Assembly (NCBI GenBank): GCA_950022295.1
Contig: OX465601.1
Location: 70,689,501-70,753,500, forward strand
DNA length: 64,000 nucleotides
Direction of reading: 5' to 3'
From: Bromus sterilis
Taxonomy: Eukaryota > Streptophyta > Magnoliopsida > Poales > Poaceae
Shown in pieces: positions 11,801 through 23,857 of this stretch. The position numbers were made by a program, and so were the translations under genes. Position 1 is the first letter of the stretch, and each line of letters begins with the position of its first letter. The notes beneath the pieces were generated by a model. The model ran no database searches. It was not told the DNA's origin and was given only the letters and a program-made list of their open reading frames with translations.

Positions 11801-12523
11801 ATGACCACTTTGTCATACCGCGCTATGGCGTTTGGACCTGAGCTCAGGGGGATTTGCCACTTCCTGAACATCTATGCGCCAGTCTTTTAGCCGGACATCG
11901 TGGAGACAAGGGGAGCTGATGACTACTGGCAAGTGGAGACTTTCATCCTTGGAAGCATGGAGAATGAGGAAAGGGTGATCACGGAGTCTTTCGAGGTGCA
12001 TGCCCGGGAGAAGTAGTGGTGTGTGCGCATGGCCGCTCACATAGCTCTTAGACGCATTGTGGAGACGTATGCCGCCCGGCTAAAGGGTACGGTGTACGCG
12101 GAGATGACCAAGATTCTTCCATCGGAGAACATATGGCCCAAGAAGTTCAAGTATGTGCTAGGGGCCATTTGGCCAGGTACAACTAGCTACTTCATCCAAA
12201 TCCTGGAGAAGCACTTCGATTGCCTGGAGAATAACACTCAGTCAGACCTCTACACCATCACTGAGTTGCAGCAGAAGAATACCAGGCTCAAGAGGGACAA
12301 CAACAAGCTGAAGAAGGAAAGGTTGGAGATGCAAGCAGAGATAACAAGGCCGAAGGAGAAGATGAAGGCCAATGGAATCGAAGAACCAGAAGAGGAGCTA
12401 GAAGTAGACACCTCGGCAGAAGAAGAGGAGCCGGGTCCCAAAAGGCGCAACCGCATTAGCGGGCACGAATACCGCATGCAGTTTAGCAAAGACAGCATTA
12501 AGAATTACTTCACCGGCAATTAG
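11801..12523 (+). pseudogene. Extra upstream ORF of E, coiled-coil protein, two stops
   Basis: A single frame runs from ATG 11801 to TAG 12523, about 240 codons, broken by TAG at 11888-11890 and TAG at 12014-12016. It lies between the primer site and gag. The C-terminal third has a heptad-like, K/E/L-rich stretch (around 12260-12380), then an acidic block and a basic KRRNR block, suggesting a coiled coil and possibly nucleic acid or nuclear contact. I do not recognise a named domain; it is neither Gag, protease nor polymerase. Extra frames in this leader position are not part of the core chromovirus gene set. It could be a Gag-related duplicate, but no zinc knuckle is seen. Function unknown. 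Confidence 0.6.
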
Positions 12524-12892
12524 TGCACTACCATTATCGTGTTAGCGTATTTGACCATGTCGACTTATTCGGTGTGGCAATACTAGGTTGCTTGATATAC
12601 TCTTATTCGTGCTTGTGTTAAGGATCTTATATTACCCGTGGTTGTTTTAAGGATCTTATATCGGTTATAAAATATATTTTAAACTAGATGGTGTGATATG
12701 TGGTGGTTTTCCGTATGAGTGCATTGGTTGATGATTGTTATATGTTTGATGCTATGGTGATATTGTTTGGTGAAGTTGATTGGTGATATATGTATTGTAT
12801 ATATAATGCTTGCCATGATCATAAGCATATGGGGTAGGAATATATTTCCCTAGCTACTTTCTGTCTACAACTTACCTATTCTTACCCAACAG

Positions 12893-15800
12893 ATGCCGCT
12901 GAGACGTGATCCCACGGGGAATGAGAACAACAACAATGGAGTGCCAGCTTATATGCAGCAGTTACTTCAAGGACAGGCTCAGCTGATCCAGATGCTCACT
13001 CAGAATATGGGCAACAACAACAATGCGCCACCACCACCACCTGTGGACACGCTTGCAAGGTTCTTGGGTTGAATCCTCAGAGGTTCTCTAGCACTCCTGA
13101 GCCCATAGTGGCGGATGACTGGCTTCGTTCAGTGGGCCGGAACATGGAGACAGTTGGCTGCACTGAGGCAGAGAGAGTGAGGTTCGCCTCATATTTGCTG
13201 GAGGGTCCTGCCGCTGCTTGGTGGGACAACTACTTGCTGACTTACCCCATCGACACCATCACTTGGGCGCAGTTTCAGTCTGCCTTTCGCCCCGCACATG
13301 TTTCAGCAGGCGCCATGAGATTGAATAAGAAGAAGTTTCGCAGTTTGCGTCAGGGAGGCCGTTCAGTGGCCGAGTATGTTGAGGTGTTCAACAAGCTTGC
13401 CAGATATGCTCCAGATGATGTCGGGAATGATGCAGCAAGGCAAGAGAAGTTTTTGGAGGGGCTGAATGATGAGTTGGGAGTCCAGTTGACAGTGGCTACT
13501 TTTGCTAACTGCCAGGCGCTCATAGACAAAGCTATTGTGTTGGAAGGCAAGCAGCAAGCCATTGAGAACCGCAAGAGGAAGTATAACAACAACAATGGTG
13601 GAAAGTATAACTCTGGACCGCATCAGAAGCCACGTATTTCTCATGGTGGCAATGGAGGACATAACCATGGACATAACCACAATGGTGGGAATGGCCATGT
13701 TCACGGTGGAGGACATAACCATCATGGTGGAAATGGTCACAACCATAATGGCCACAACCACCACAATGGGAACAAGAATGGCAATGGCAATGGAAATGGA
13801 AGGAACAATGGGAATGGGAGAAGCAATGGAGCCAATGGGGGAAAAGGAAACAACCGTCAGAATGGCCAGGCACCAAAGGACTTGAGTCACATCCAGTGCT
13901 TCAGGTGCAAGAACATGGGACACTATGCCACAGACTGCCCAGAGTCCAATGGGAATGGAGTCGTCAAGCCCAATCCTTTCAACAAGGGGCATGTGAACCA
14001 TTTCAACGTGGAGGAGATCTATGATGAGCCTGATGCTGTGATTGGTAAGTTCTTTATCAATTCAGTACCCGCACTTGTTCTTTTTTATTCTGGTGCATCG
14101 CATTCTTTCACATCGAGGGTATTCGTGGATAAGCATGAGTTACCTACCGTAGTTCTTAAGTCATCTATGCTCATAAGTTCACCGGGAGCGGAGATGTCAG
14201 CTAGTTTGGGATGCTATCAGTTGAGCCTAGCCATAGGGAAGCATGTTTTTCCTACAGATTTGATTGTATTGAAGTCACAAGGTTTGGATATTATTTTGGG
14301 CATGGATTGGTTAGCCAAGTACCAAGGTGTTATTGATTGTTCCAGTCGGTCTATCACTCTCAGTACACCGAGTGGGCAGAAGATCAGATATGTGTCCAAG
14401 TATAAGCATCAGCATGCTCAGGTGAATTCTCTTAAGGGGGGTAGCCTGGATGATGTGCGTGTTGTGAGGGATTATCCAGATGTGTTTCCAGAGGAGTTGC
14501 TAGGTATGCCACCGGATAGGGAGATAGAGTTCCTTATTGATTTAATACCAGGCACTGGGCCTATTGCTAAGAGACCGTATAGGATGCCCGCTAAGGAACT
14601 TGCAGAGTTGAAAGAACAGATTAGAGAGTTGCAGGCAAAGGGCTTCATTCGCCGAAGCTCGTCACCTTGGGGATCTCCAGTGTTGTTTGTTGAGAAGAAG
14701 GATGGAACCCAGAGGATGTGTGTTGATTACCGTTCTCTGAATAATGTTACTATCAAGAACAAGTATCCTCTACCTGTGATTAATGATATATTTGACCAGT
14801 TGGAGGGAGCTTGTGTATTCTCTAAGATTGATCTTCATTCAGGTTATCATCAAGTGAAGATTCGGGAGAAGGATATTCCGAAGACTGCTTTTACTACAAG
14901 GTATGGGTTGTATGATTATACTGTTATGTCATTTGGATTGATTAATGCTCCTGCATACTTCATGAATATGATGAACAAGGTGTTTATGGAGTTCTTGGAT
15001 AAATTCGTTGTGGTATTCATTGATTATATATTGGTGTATTCCAAGAATGAGCAAGAGCATGAGGCACATTTGCGTTTGGTATTGGAAAAGCTCAGAGAGC
15101 ACAAATTGTATGCCAAGTTCAGCAAGTGTGAGTTTTGGTTGAAGGATGTAGGATTCCTTGGACATGTTGTGTCAGGAGAAGGAGTAGATGTGGACCCATC
15201 CAAGGTTTCAACAATTACAGAATGGGAGACACCCGCGACAGTTCGAGACATTCGCAGTTTCTTGGGTCTTGCAGGATATTATAGGAGGTTCATTGAGAAT
15301 TTCTCCAAGCTTGCAAAACCAATGACTGAGTTGTTGAAGAAAGAGAATAAGTTTGTTTGGAGTGAGGCATGTGAAACCAGCTTTCAGGAGTTGAAGAAAC
15401 GGTTAGTAACTGCACCTGTTTTATGTTTGCCTGATATACATAAGGATTTCCAAGTATATTGTGATGCATCTCGTGAGGACTAGGTTGTGTTTTGATGCAA
15501 GGAGGTAGAGTTGTTGCTTATGCTTCTCGTCAGCTTAAGAACCATGAGCAGAACTATCCTACACATGATTTGGAGTTAGCTGCAGTTGTTCATGCATTGA
15601 AAACATGGAGGCAATATCTTATTGGTAATCATTGTGATGTTTTTACTGATCATAAGAGTTTGAAGTATATCTTTACTCAGAAGGAGTTGAATCTCAGGCA
15701 GAGTAGATGGCTGGAGCTTATTAAGGATTATGATTTCAATGTGCAGTATCATCCTGCTAAAGCGAATGTGGTTGCTGATGCATTGAGCCGTAAGAGTCAT

Positions 15801-17389
15801 ATCAATGTTGCCAATGTTGAGGATATGCCGCGTGAGTTATGTGAGCAGTTCAAGAATCTCAGGTTGGAGATAGTTCCTAAGGGATATGTGGCAACATTGG
15901 AAGTGAAGCCAAATCTGTTGGAAAGAATCAGAGAAGCTCAGAAGGGTGATGCAGAAATTGATGTCATAAAAGTGAATATGACCAGAGGGAAAGCAGAGGG
16001 TTTCCGTGAGGACGAGCATGGAGCCATTTGGTTTGAGAAGCGCATTTGTGTACCGCAAGATGCAGAGATCAGGAAGTTGATTCTTCAGGAGGCACATGAT
16101 TCACCTTATTCTATTCATCCCGGGAATACCAAAATGTATTTGGATTTGAGGGAGAGATTTTGGTGGCCTAGCCTGAAGCGAGAGATAGCTCAGTATATTG
16201 TTGTGTGTGATGTTTGCCAGAGGGTCAAAGCTGAGCATCAGAAGCCAGCAGGATTGTTGCAACCTTTGCCTATACCATATTGGAAGTGGGATCAGATAGG
16301 TATGGACTTTATTACTGGTTTACACAGGACTCGGTCAGGATATGATTCTATTTGGGTGATTGTTGATCGTTTGACCAAGGTTGCTCACTTCATTCCAGTA
16401 AAGACAACTTATACAAGTGCCAAGCTAGCCAAGATTTATATGTCCAGGATCGTGTGTTTGCATGGAATTCCAAGCAAGGTTGTGTCTGATAGAGTTACTC
16501 AGTTTACTTCGAAGTTTTGGCGTCAGTTGATGAGACCTTGGGCACTAGGCTGGAGTTCAGTACAGCGTTCCATCCTCAGATAGATGGGCAGACCGAGAGA
16601 GTCAATCAGATCTTGGAGGATATGTTGAGGGCTTGTGCGTTGGATTATGGTTCGAGTTGGGATGACAATTTACCATATGCTAAGTTCTCATACAACAACA
16701 GTAACCAGGCTAGTCTTCAGATCGCACCATTCGAGTTACTGTATGGCAGGAAGTGCAGGACTCCGTTGATGTGGGATGAGGTAGGAGAACATCAGTTGTT
16801 TGGACCTGACCTGATTAGAGATGTTGAGGAGAAAGTCAAGTTGATCTGTGATAGACTGAAGATAGCACAGTCTAGGAAGAAGAGTTATGCAGATGCTAAG
16901 CGCAAGGATGTAACCTATGAGGTTGGAGACCGTGCATATCTCAGAGTTTCACCAATTCGCGGAATCAAGAGGTTTGGAATCAAGGGCAAGTTAGCACCAC
17001 GTTTTGTGGGGCCTTACAAGATCTTGGAACGCAGAGGAGAGGTAGCTTATCAGTTGGAGTTGCCAGAAGCTTTGTCAGGAGTTCATGATGTGTTTCACGT
17101 ATCCCAGCTCAAGAAGTGTCATGCAGAGATGGCAGATATTCCTTTGAGAGATACAGTGCCACTTGAGGCAATTCAGTTGGAAAGTGACCTGACTTATGAG
17201 GAGAAACCTGTGAATATTCTGGAGACTGCAGAAAGAGTTACCCGCACCAAGACGATTAGGCTCTGCAAGGTTCAATGGGATCATCATACCAAAGAGGAAG
17301 CAACTTGCGAGCGTGAAGAGGATCTGAAGCAAGACCACCCGCATCTCTTTGCTAGCCAGCCCGAATCTCGAGGACGAGATTCATCTTAA
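12893..17389 (+). pseudogene. gag-pol: gag-pol polyprotein of chromovirus E (inactivated)
   Basis: The best start is ATG 12893 (MPLRRDPTGNENNNN...). A one-base deletion near 13061-13066 shifts the frame into the long stretch 13069-15483. Domains follow in order: Gag; a His/Asn/Gly-rich linker (about 13590-13860); a CCHC zinc knuckle (Cys codon 13897); protease, where the expected DSGA reads YSGA (Tyr codon 14086-14088); reverse transcriptase, where FIDD reads FIDY (Tyr codon 15025-15027). A second deletion near 15476-15479, in the RNase H start, and a third at 16529/16530, inside integrase, shift the frame again. The integrase SDRG motif reads SDRV. The C-terminal chromodomain-like segment ends at 17389, with Cys where H has Trp (EEATCERE versus ATWERE). 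Identity is certain; activity is excluded on several grounds. Confidence 0.93.
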
Positions 17390-17397
17390 GGGGGGTA
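17388..17397 (+). other. Polypurine tract of E
   Basis: AAGGGGGGTACG immediately before the 3' LTR start at 17402, with the stop codon of gag-pol only a few bases upstream. This compact arrangement is normal for Tekay-type elements. Confidence 0.7.
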
Positions 17398-17401
17398 CGT
17401 T

Positions 17402-20249
17402 TGTAACATCCCAATTTTCTAAATTCGGATGTTAATAGATCATCATATGCATCTCATGCTGCTTCTGCATTTTTCTGGAGTTTTAAAATATTTTTAAACA
17501 TTTTTCAACACATGGCACTTCGCTGGAGAGGATATAAAATGACTTATCCCCATTTTTAATTTGTTGGAAAATAGTTTAAAATATTTTTGGGAGACTTTTT
17601 AAATTTACTTTGGAGTTATAAATATATATTTTTTAATATTTTGGGAATTTATTTATGCTCCGGAAAAGTTTTTAAATCAATTTTCGGAGTTTTCGGTATT
17701 TTTAAAATGCCATAAAGTATTTTAAAATATTTAAAAATAAGTTGCAAAGTTTTTATTTTTATTTAATATTTTGTTAAAGCCAAAAATTCAGTTTTATTAT
17801 TTTAAAAATATTGGCCAAGACGGAATTTTAAAATAAATTTCCGTGATTTTTCTATAATTATTTTGGGCCTAATGGGCCTGTTCTGTTTTTTTTTCGCAGA
17901 CCGATTTTGTTTTTATTTCGGATTAAAAAAGAAAAAAAAATGGATTAGAGGCTGTCTATAAATAGCCCCGTTTAGGGTTAGATTATTTTCTTTTAGCGTT
18001 TTAGGTTTAGCCCTAAACTAATCCGCGGGACCCGCCGCCGACGACGTCATCGCCGGAATCTCGCCGGAGTTCGCCGGAAGTTCGCCGGATTTTTGTCGGA
18101 GCTCGTTTTTTTTATCGCCGGTGAGCACCTCGCGCCACCCCGCCTTCTAGCCCGCCGTCCCCGCCGCCACCCCAGCCCCGTCTGCGCCGCCGCCGGGCCG
18201 CCGCTCGCCGGAGCAAGCCGGCCGGCCGCGCCGCCCCGACCCCGCGCGCCGCAGCGAGCTCGCCGCGGCCACGAGCGCCGCCGCGCCTAGCCCCGCCGCC
18301 GGCCGCCCTGTGCGCCGAGCCGCCGCCGCCACCCGCCCGCGCCGTCGGCCGCCCTCCGCGCCCCCGGTCGCCGGAGCCAGCCGGAGCTGCCGTCGCAGCC
18401 CTCCCCATGGCCATGGCCTTCGGGCCCGACGGGAGAGAGAGAAAGCTGGAAAAAAATAAGTTAGATGCGTTTTCGAAAAAAAAACGTCCAGATCTGGTCA
18501 ACCGTCGGCCAGGGACCCGATCGCGTTTTTCGCGTTATTTTATTTACGGATAGGTCCCTGTTTGCATATTAGACCCCGTTTTGCACACGGTACCGTTTTT
18601 GCGAGTACTTTTTAACCGTAAATCGGAATCAAGTGATTCTATTTGCGTTGCGACCGTGGTGAAATTTACTATCCAGTAGACCAAGTTTTACAGAAGTTTG
18701 AAGTTTTCAAATTTGAACTTCCGGCAGCCGTAACTTTCTACCGGTGCGCCCGTTTGCGCCGTTCCTTTTTGCGTTGGTTTTATTTTGGCAAGTACTTTAA
18801 GTTTAGCTACTGTTAGGAAAAATTTTGTACTGTTCTTTGAACGTTTATTACTGTTTGTGCATAATTGTATTGAATATATGTTGATTGGTGCTATGTTTGC
18901 TCGCATAGATTGTCCGGAGTGTGCCGCCTCGTGTTGTGAGGATTGTGACCGCCAGGACCAGAAAGAAGGCAAGTGATGCTTTGACCATACTCATACATAT
19001 ATTTTATATATGCATTATGTTAAGAATATCACCCCATTGCATGATAGGTAGTTTAATTTACTGTTGCTGCAAAACCAGTTAGGATAGCCACGTGTCTTGA
19101 CTTGTCTACCGTAGATCAACCTAGCCGTGTTGTTACTTTATTGCTATGCTTTGTAGACGTGGTTTGGGTTGTGAGAATTCATGGAGTGCATGTGAGCTAT
19201 TTAATAAACTGTGTAGCAACTTTATAATAAATAGAAATCACTTCTGGACGGGCGGGTTGCATCCCGGTAGTTGTGCCTTGTCTAAGGACAGTGCCGGGGT
19301 TAAATGCACCCAATGGTTGTTTTGGTGGTGAACCGGGTGCGACATGGTGTCTACCCTCTGACGCAGTGGGCGCCGTCCAGGCTCAAAAAGATCAGACATG
19401 CAATATTACTAGTAGCTTCCGTGTACAGCCACTGGCTATATGGGCTCTGGCTTAGCACGAGTACGTTGTGGGGAACCTGGCCCTGGTAGCTAGCTGATGT
19501 AGATGTGTGTTAGGTGTACCGGCTACCAAAGGGTGGAGGCAACCTCTTCAGAAAGTCTTTGTCTCAATCTTCGGGTTGAGTCCAGTGGGGAACGTGTACA
19601 ACCTCTGCAGAGCGTATAAACTGATCATGATTAGCCGTGTCCACGGTTACGGACGAATTTTGAGCAACTAGTCAGTGCTATTGATGAATGATCTTGACAG
19701 ATGAACACTTAATAATAATTTTGCTGGGAAAGAGTAGCATGGGTTGTTGTGTGTTTCAGGTAGAATTCAACTTAAAATTTTGACTAGTTTAGTTCAGGAG
19801 AAAATTGGCTTTCAGCAAAACTAAACCATAAGCCTTTCCTTTGACTTACCTTGCATGTAGTTGTAGGTCCTTTATATAAACTTTTCCGTGTCACTTGCCG
19901 TACAAATCAGATGTACTGACCCGTTGTCGGGCTGTCACCTTCGGTGTTGCAGGTTTTTCAGACGACCAGTAAGGTGCATTTAAGGGTTGCGAGTCTACCC
20001 TCAGCATGTTTGCATGTGGCTGTTGATGGGACTCCACGTTACTTGTTTTTGCTTCCGCTATATTTATATTGAATAAGCTAGCCTTGAGCTATGCAACTTG
20101 TTATTTGTTTTACTCTGGATCATACATTATAATAATGATGCACTTGTACTTTGATATACATCTATGATACTATGTGTGCCAGCGAGTTCGATCCAGGTAC
20201 TGGCACTTGAGCACAGAGACTTCAATTCTGTGTGAATTGCGTCGTTACA
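17402..20249 (+). mobile_element. 3' LTR of chromovirus E
   Basis: 2.85 kb, collinear with 8821-11631. Differences include a longer GC-rich stretch at 18180-18240, an extra 'ttcgccggaag' block near 18070, and scattered substitutions. TATA box at 17957-17964, CTCTGCAGAG at 19603-19612, palindrome module at 19633-19654. Ends GTCGTTACA at 20249. Confidence 0.9.
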
Positions 20250-20370
20250 AGAAATCATGATGCTTCTTGTATGTATTCTATTTATCAACACTTCACTCTC
20301 TAAACTTGTGGACAGGTTTACCGAGCTCAGTTTTCGCTTGGGGACAAGCGAGGTCTAAGCTTGGGGGAGT
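20250..20370 (+). mobile_element. 3' tip of internal domain of a TGATACATCC gypsy element
   Basis: About 120 bp ending in PPT AAGCTTGGGGGAG (20357-20369) plus one T before an LTR. The rest of the internal domain is missing; E abuts it on the left without a shared target duplication. The PPT is nearly the same as that of family 1, which suggests a related Athila-like lineage. Confidence 0.65.
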
Positions 20371-21884
20371 TGATACATCCAAAATGCATCACTATTTTAT
20401 ATCATAATTCGTCCTTATTCATTGATATATTTCACATTATGATGATGTTCTTATGTTGTTTTGGCTTGTTTTACATAGTTTGCAACTTTCCAGTGCCGAA
20501 GCAGCAGACGCAGGATTCAGCGGTAAAAAGTGGACGTTGAGTTGTTGAAGAAAAACACCTCCAAATTACCTGAAAATCGACGGGGGGTGTTTTTGAGAGG
20601 ATTGACGAAGACACGCAAAAGAGGGACCAGAGGGGGGCCACAGGGTGCCCAGGCGGCCACCTGGCGCGGCCCCCACCCTGGCCGCGCCGGGAGGGCGCCT
20701 GGAGCCCTGGGACCACCCCAGGCTCCCCCCTCTGGCCTATATACTCTTCGTCATCCGAAAACCCTAAAAAGAAGAGTTTTTATAGAGTTCCGCCACCGCT
20801 CCGTGGCGGAAACCTACAGAGAAGAAAAGGGCTCTCCGGCGGGCAGATTACCCCGAGGAGATCACCTCCCGGAAGGGGAGATCATCGCCATCGTCATCAC
20901 CATCGTCACGGGCATCATCGAGATCATCATCGACATCATCCCCAACATCAGCACCATCTTCATCTTCATCCAATCTCATCTCACAATTTCAACTTGCGTT
21001 GTAACTCGTACTATCTATCCTCTCTACTCTACCGGTGTTGATTACTACTTTGTGGTGAATGCTATTGAGTTTTGTTGGAGAAATATCATTATGAACAGAT
21101 TGTTTACCACCTATTTATCACCTCTGATCATGATCTCTTTTATGTCTTGTGAGTAGTTACTTTACTTCTTGAGGACATGGGAGAAGTCTTGTTGTTAGTA
21201 GTCATATGATGTTGAAGTAATTTGTGTTGTTTGATATTTAAGTTGTGTTGTTATTTTCCTAGTGGTGTTGTGTGAGTCGAACACTCAACACTTCGCCTTA
21301 TTAAGGACCTAGGGGAATACATTGTGTATAAAGAATTCTTACGGTGGGTTGCCGGAGTGGCAGAAACCTGAACCCCAGTTTGTACACTTGTGCACAAGGG
21401 AATAATGGATCCTTGATCTTATTGCTGTGGTTAGGCTTTGCCTTAATTTCTATCTTGTATTTTCGGATGCTTGCAAGTTGTTTAATCATAAGAGTGCACT
21501 TATCTTAGTCTAGAAGGTGTGCTAGCATAGATCCACCCACTCAACACTTATCAACACAAAGCATGTTATCAATGCGGAATATGGCGAAAGCACATGACTA
21601 CCTCTCCATGTGTCCTCAAGAACGCTTTAGTCTTTATAAGTTCAATTGCCAGGCTTATCCTTTGCTCAAAAGGATTGGGCCACCTGCTGCTCCTCAGCAC
21701 CATTTACTTTGCTTGCTTTTGTCTTATTGTTGCTTATACCGAAAACCCCTAAAAAGTTACCTTTCAGTGCTTGCAGTTATTCCTTCTCGAAAATTACTTG
21801 TCAATACCTTTCGCTCCCCGTTGGGTTCGACACTCTTACGTATCGAAAACGCTGCAATAGATCCCTTACGGTTGTGGGTCATCA
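20371..21884 (+). mobile_element. 3' LTR of the TGATACATCC element
   Basis: Starts TGATACATCCAAAATGCATC and ends in 'gtgggtcatca', an LTR terminus shared with the wheat WHAM/Fatima type by recollection; the name is not certain. 1.5 kb. A GC-rich inverted repeat (around 20660-20700) precedes a TATA box at 20738-20744, as in family 1. Between 20877 and 20985 it is rich in ATC/CAT triplets, giving spurious open frames. No primer site follows, so it is a 3' LTR. Confidence 0.7.
20738..20744 (+). promoter_or_regulatory. TATA box in the TGATACATCC LTR
   Basis: TATATAC in the context GGCCTATATACTC, about 40-75 bp after the GC-rich inverted repeat. Confidence 0.55.
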
Positions 21885-23857
21885 TATGCCATGTTTGAGT
21901 GAGATGCCATGTTAACAACCATTGCTCATGTTGTGTAGCTAAACAACTTGAACCCTTCTAAATGTGTGGTATCGTCGTGTGTGACGAATACTCCACTTAA
22001 CATGTTAGTAACCGCTCTCGATGATAGATGCGATACCGTAGTGTGTTGTCTCGTGTTGCTTTCTTGTTGTTGATTGCTCGTGATTGCTTCTTAGTAATAG
22101 ATGCTTGCTCATCGATTGCTTTCCAATGTTTCCTTCATGTGTGCTCCCGCGGTTACTCTCGGAGCGGTGCGAGCTTGCGATCGACTACACCTTCGGAACC
22201 AGATTTATCAACAGACAAGGACTATACATTACTTATGATCCATTCTATTATAACCAGCGGTTAGCATGCTAGTCTAGGTTAGGTTCGATGTTTGATCCTA
22301 CCACATGTTTACAACCTCTTTCAAACTGATACAGCCATGTCCCCTCCCAGCAAACCATGTACTGCTATGTTACTATTGCTCGTTTCTCAGCCCCTGCTTA
22401 GTATAAATGCTTAGGATGCTACGATGTTACCCTGTTACTCCTTGGATTGGGATATCACACTATAATATTATTGTGAATGATATGATTATTATAATGTTGA
22501 CTATATTCGACGAAGGATGGAAGGTCTAGGCTATCCCGCCCCGACGCTTTGTTCCATTCGAGTCACCTAGGACCCGAGTTATGGGTATTGGTTTTAAGAC
22601 TGAGCGTGCCTAACTGCGTGTGGGATTTTATGGGGTCCCCTCTTCTTACCTACCTAGCTTCAAACATTTCTAGTGGTGAACCAAGCTGATTTACCATTTG
22701 AAAACCATGCATATATGTCTGTCAGGTCACTCCTAGCAGATATCCTTTAAAATAACTTGGGCCAGCGGAGACATGGTTTCTCTTGTTGGTCCACCCCAGG
22801 GAGCTAGGGGCTGCCCACATGGTTTTGGTAGCTAACCCGACCTCGTCCGGAAGGTAGAGGCCAATTCGAGAGCGCGGCCGGATTTTGAGTTGGATGTCGA
22901 CTCACCGGGGGCCACCCGGATTTGTGCGTTGTTAGTTAGAGGGACCTGTCATACCGGATCTCTTGGAACTAAATCATAAAATGGTTGCCTGTGATGGGTA
23001 GCAATTGAGAGATATGGGCGTGCGTCTGGAGCCTTGTAATGGGCAGTTGGTACACCCCTGCAGGGTTAAATATTTTTGAGAAGCCGTGTCCACGGTTATG
23101 GACGACTTGAGACCTACTCCTTGTTCATAGACAACAAGAACTGAGATAATCTTAATAACTTGATCAACATGTGTGCGCCTTGACTGCTTCTTCTTCGTCG
23201 GGATGCGAAGAAGAGGACAAGGATAGGATAGGTGTTATGTTTGCGTAAGTAGCTGCTAGCAGACTTGTTGGAGGCGATTCCTCATCGAATGCTTGGCTTC
23301 TTATCTTACTCTATAGATCGTTAGCCACTTCATAAATGCTAGTGCTACAGCAACCTCACCACTTACCCCATCCTTACCGTGAACTACTAGTTATCCTAGA
23401 ATGACGAGTGATGAAGTCCTTGCTGGGTTAGATGACCACTACAGTTGGATGATGAGTACTTTTGTACTCATGATACTACCCTCAAACTCTTTTCAGGGTT
23501 CTTGATCGACAACAGTTATGGTGATCGACGTTTCACGTGGAGACTCGACGACGACTAGTTAGGCGGATCCCGGTGGAGGGCCTGGACCCGTGTGGTTATG
23601 GGAGCGATGTCCTTTTCTCTTTGCCATTAGGCATTTGATTGTAGTCTGTACTCAGACATATTTCTTCCGTTGTTGTATTGTATTAATGCAGTTGTATGCC
23701 GATTGTATGAGATGTTGTATCCTTGTATCTGTAATGTTGTGATATCATGTTGGAAATACGGGGCATATGGCAGTGTTATATGTCGCGGTGGGACCGATAT
23801 GTGCTTCGTCCCCGGATCTGGATGGAAACATCCAGATCTGGAACAACCGCATATCGG
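21885..23857 (+). mobile_element. Gypsy LTR-like fragment, ends not defined
   Basis: Nearly 2 kb without a credible gene. It contains CCCCTGCAGGG (23055-23065) followed by CCGTGTCCACGG (within 23082-23103), and further right a 'gagtacttttgtactcatg' block like the one near 7980 in the solo LTR. On these grounds it is the 3' half of a large gypsy LTR related to, but not the same as, the solo LTR. The right end is a two-step inverted repeat joined to family-1 sequence. Neither LTR terminus nor target duplication is seen. Confidence 0.45.
23794..23857. repeat. Two-step inverted repeat at a junction
   Basis: Inner arms 23812-23824 and 23829-23841 (13 nt, one mismatch) around a GAAA loop; outer arms CCGATATG 23794-23801 and CATATCGG 23850-23857. 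It lies where the gypsy LTR fragment meets the family-1 remnant. Confidence 0.7.

Larger units (their letters stand above)
8821..20249 (+). mobile_element. Full-length Tekay/Del-type chromovirus (Ty3/gypsy), element E
   Basis: Complete order: LTR, tRNA-iMet primer site, leader with an extra coiled-coil frame, gag-pol, PPT, LTR. LTRs begin TGTAAC and end GTTACA. The polyprotein order protease, reverse transcriptase, RNase H, integrase and C-terminal chromodomain-like segment places it in Ty3/gypsy, chromovirus, Tekay/Del lineage. The element is dead: three single-base deletions break gag-pol and two catalytic aspartates are replaced by tyrosine. The LTRs differ by many substitutions and several indels, so it is not recent. 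The five bases outside each end (GACAA left, AGAAA right) do not match, so flanks were lost or exchanged. Confidence 0.9.

Noticed and set aside
13363..14001. 212-codon minus-strand frame within gag of E
   Set aside because: Shadow of the His/Asn/Gly repeat region of gag; composition mirrors the sense strand.
20530..21156. 208-codon frame rich in Ile
   Set aside because: Caused by ATC/CAT triplets inside an LTR. It begins in U3 and has no domain.
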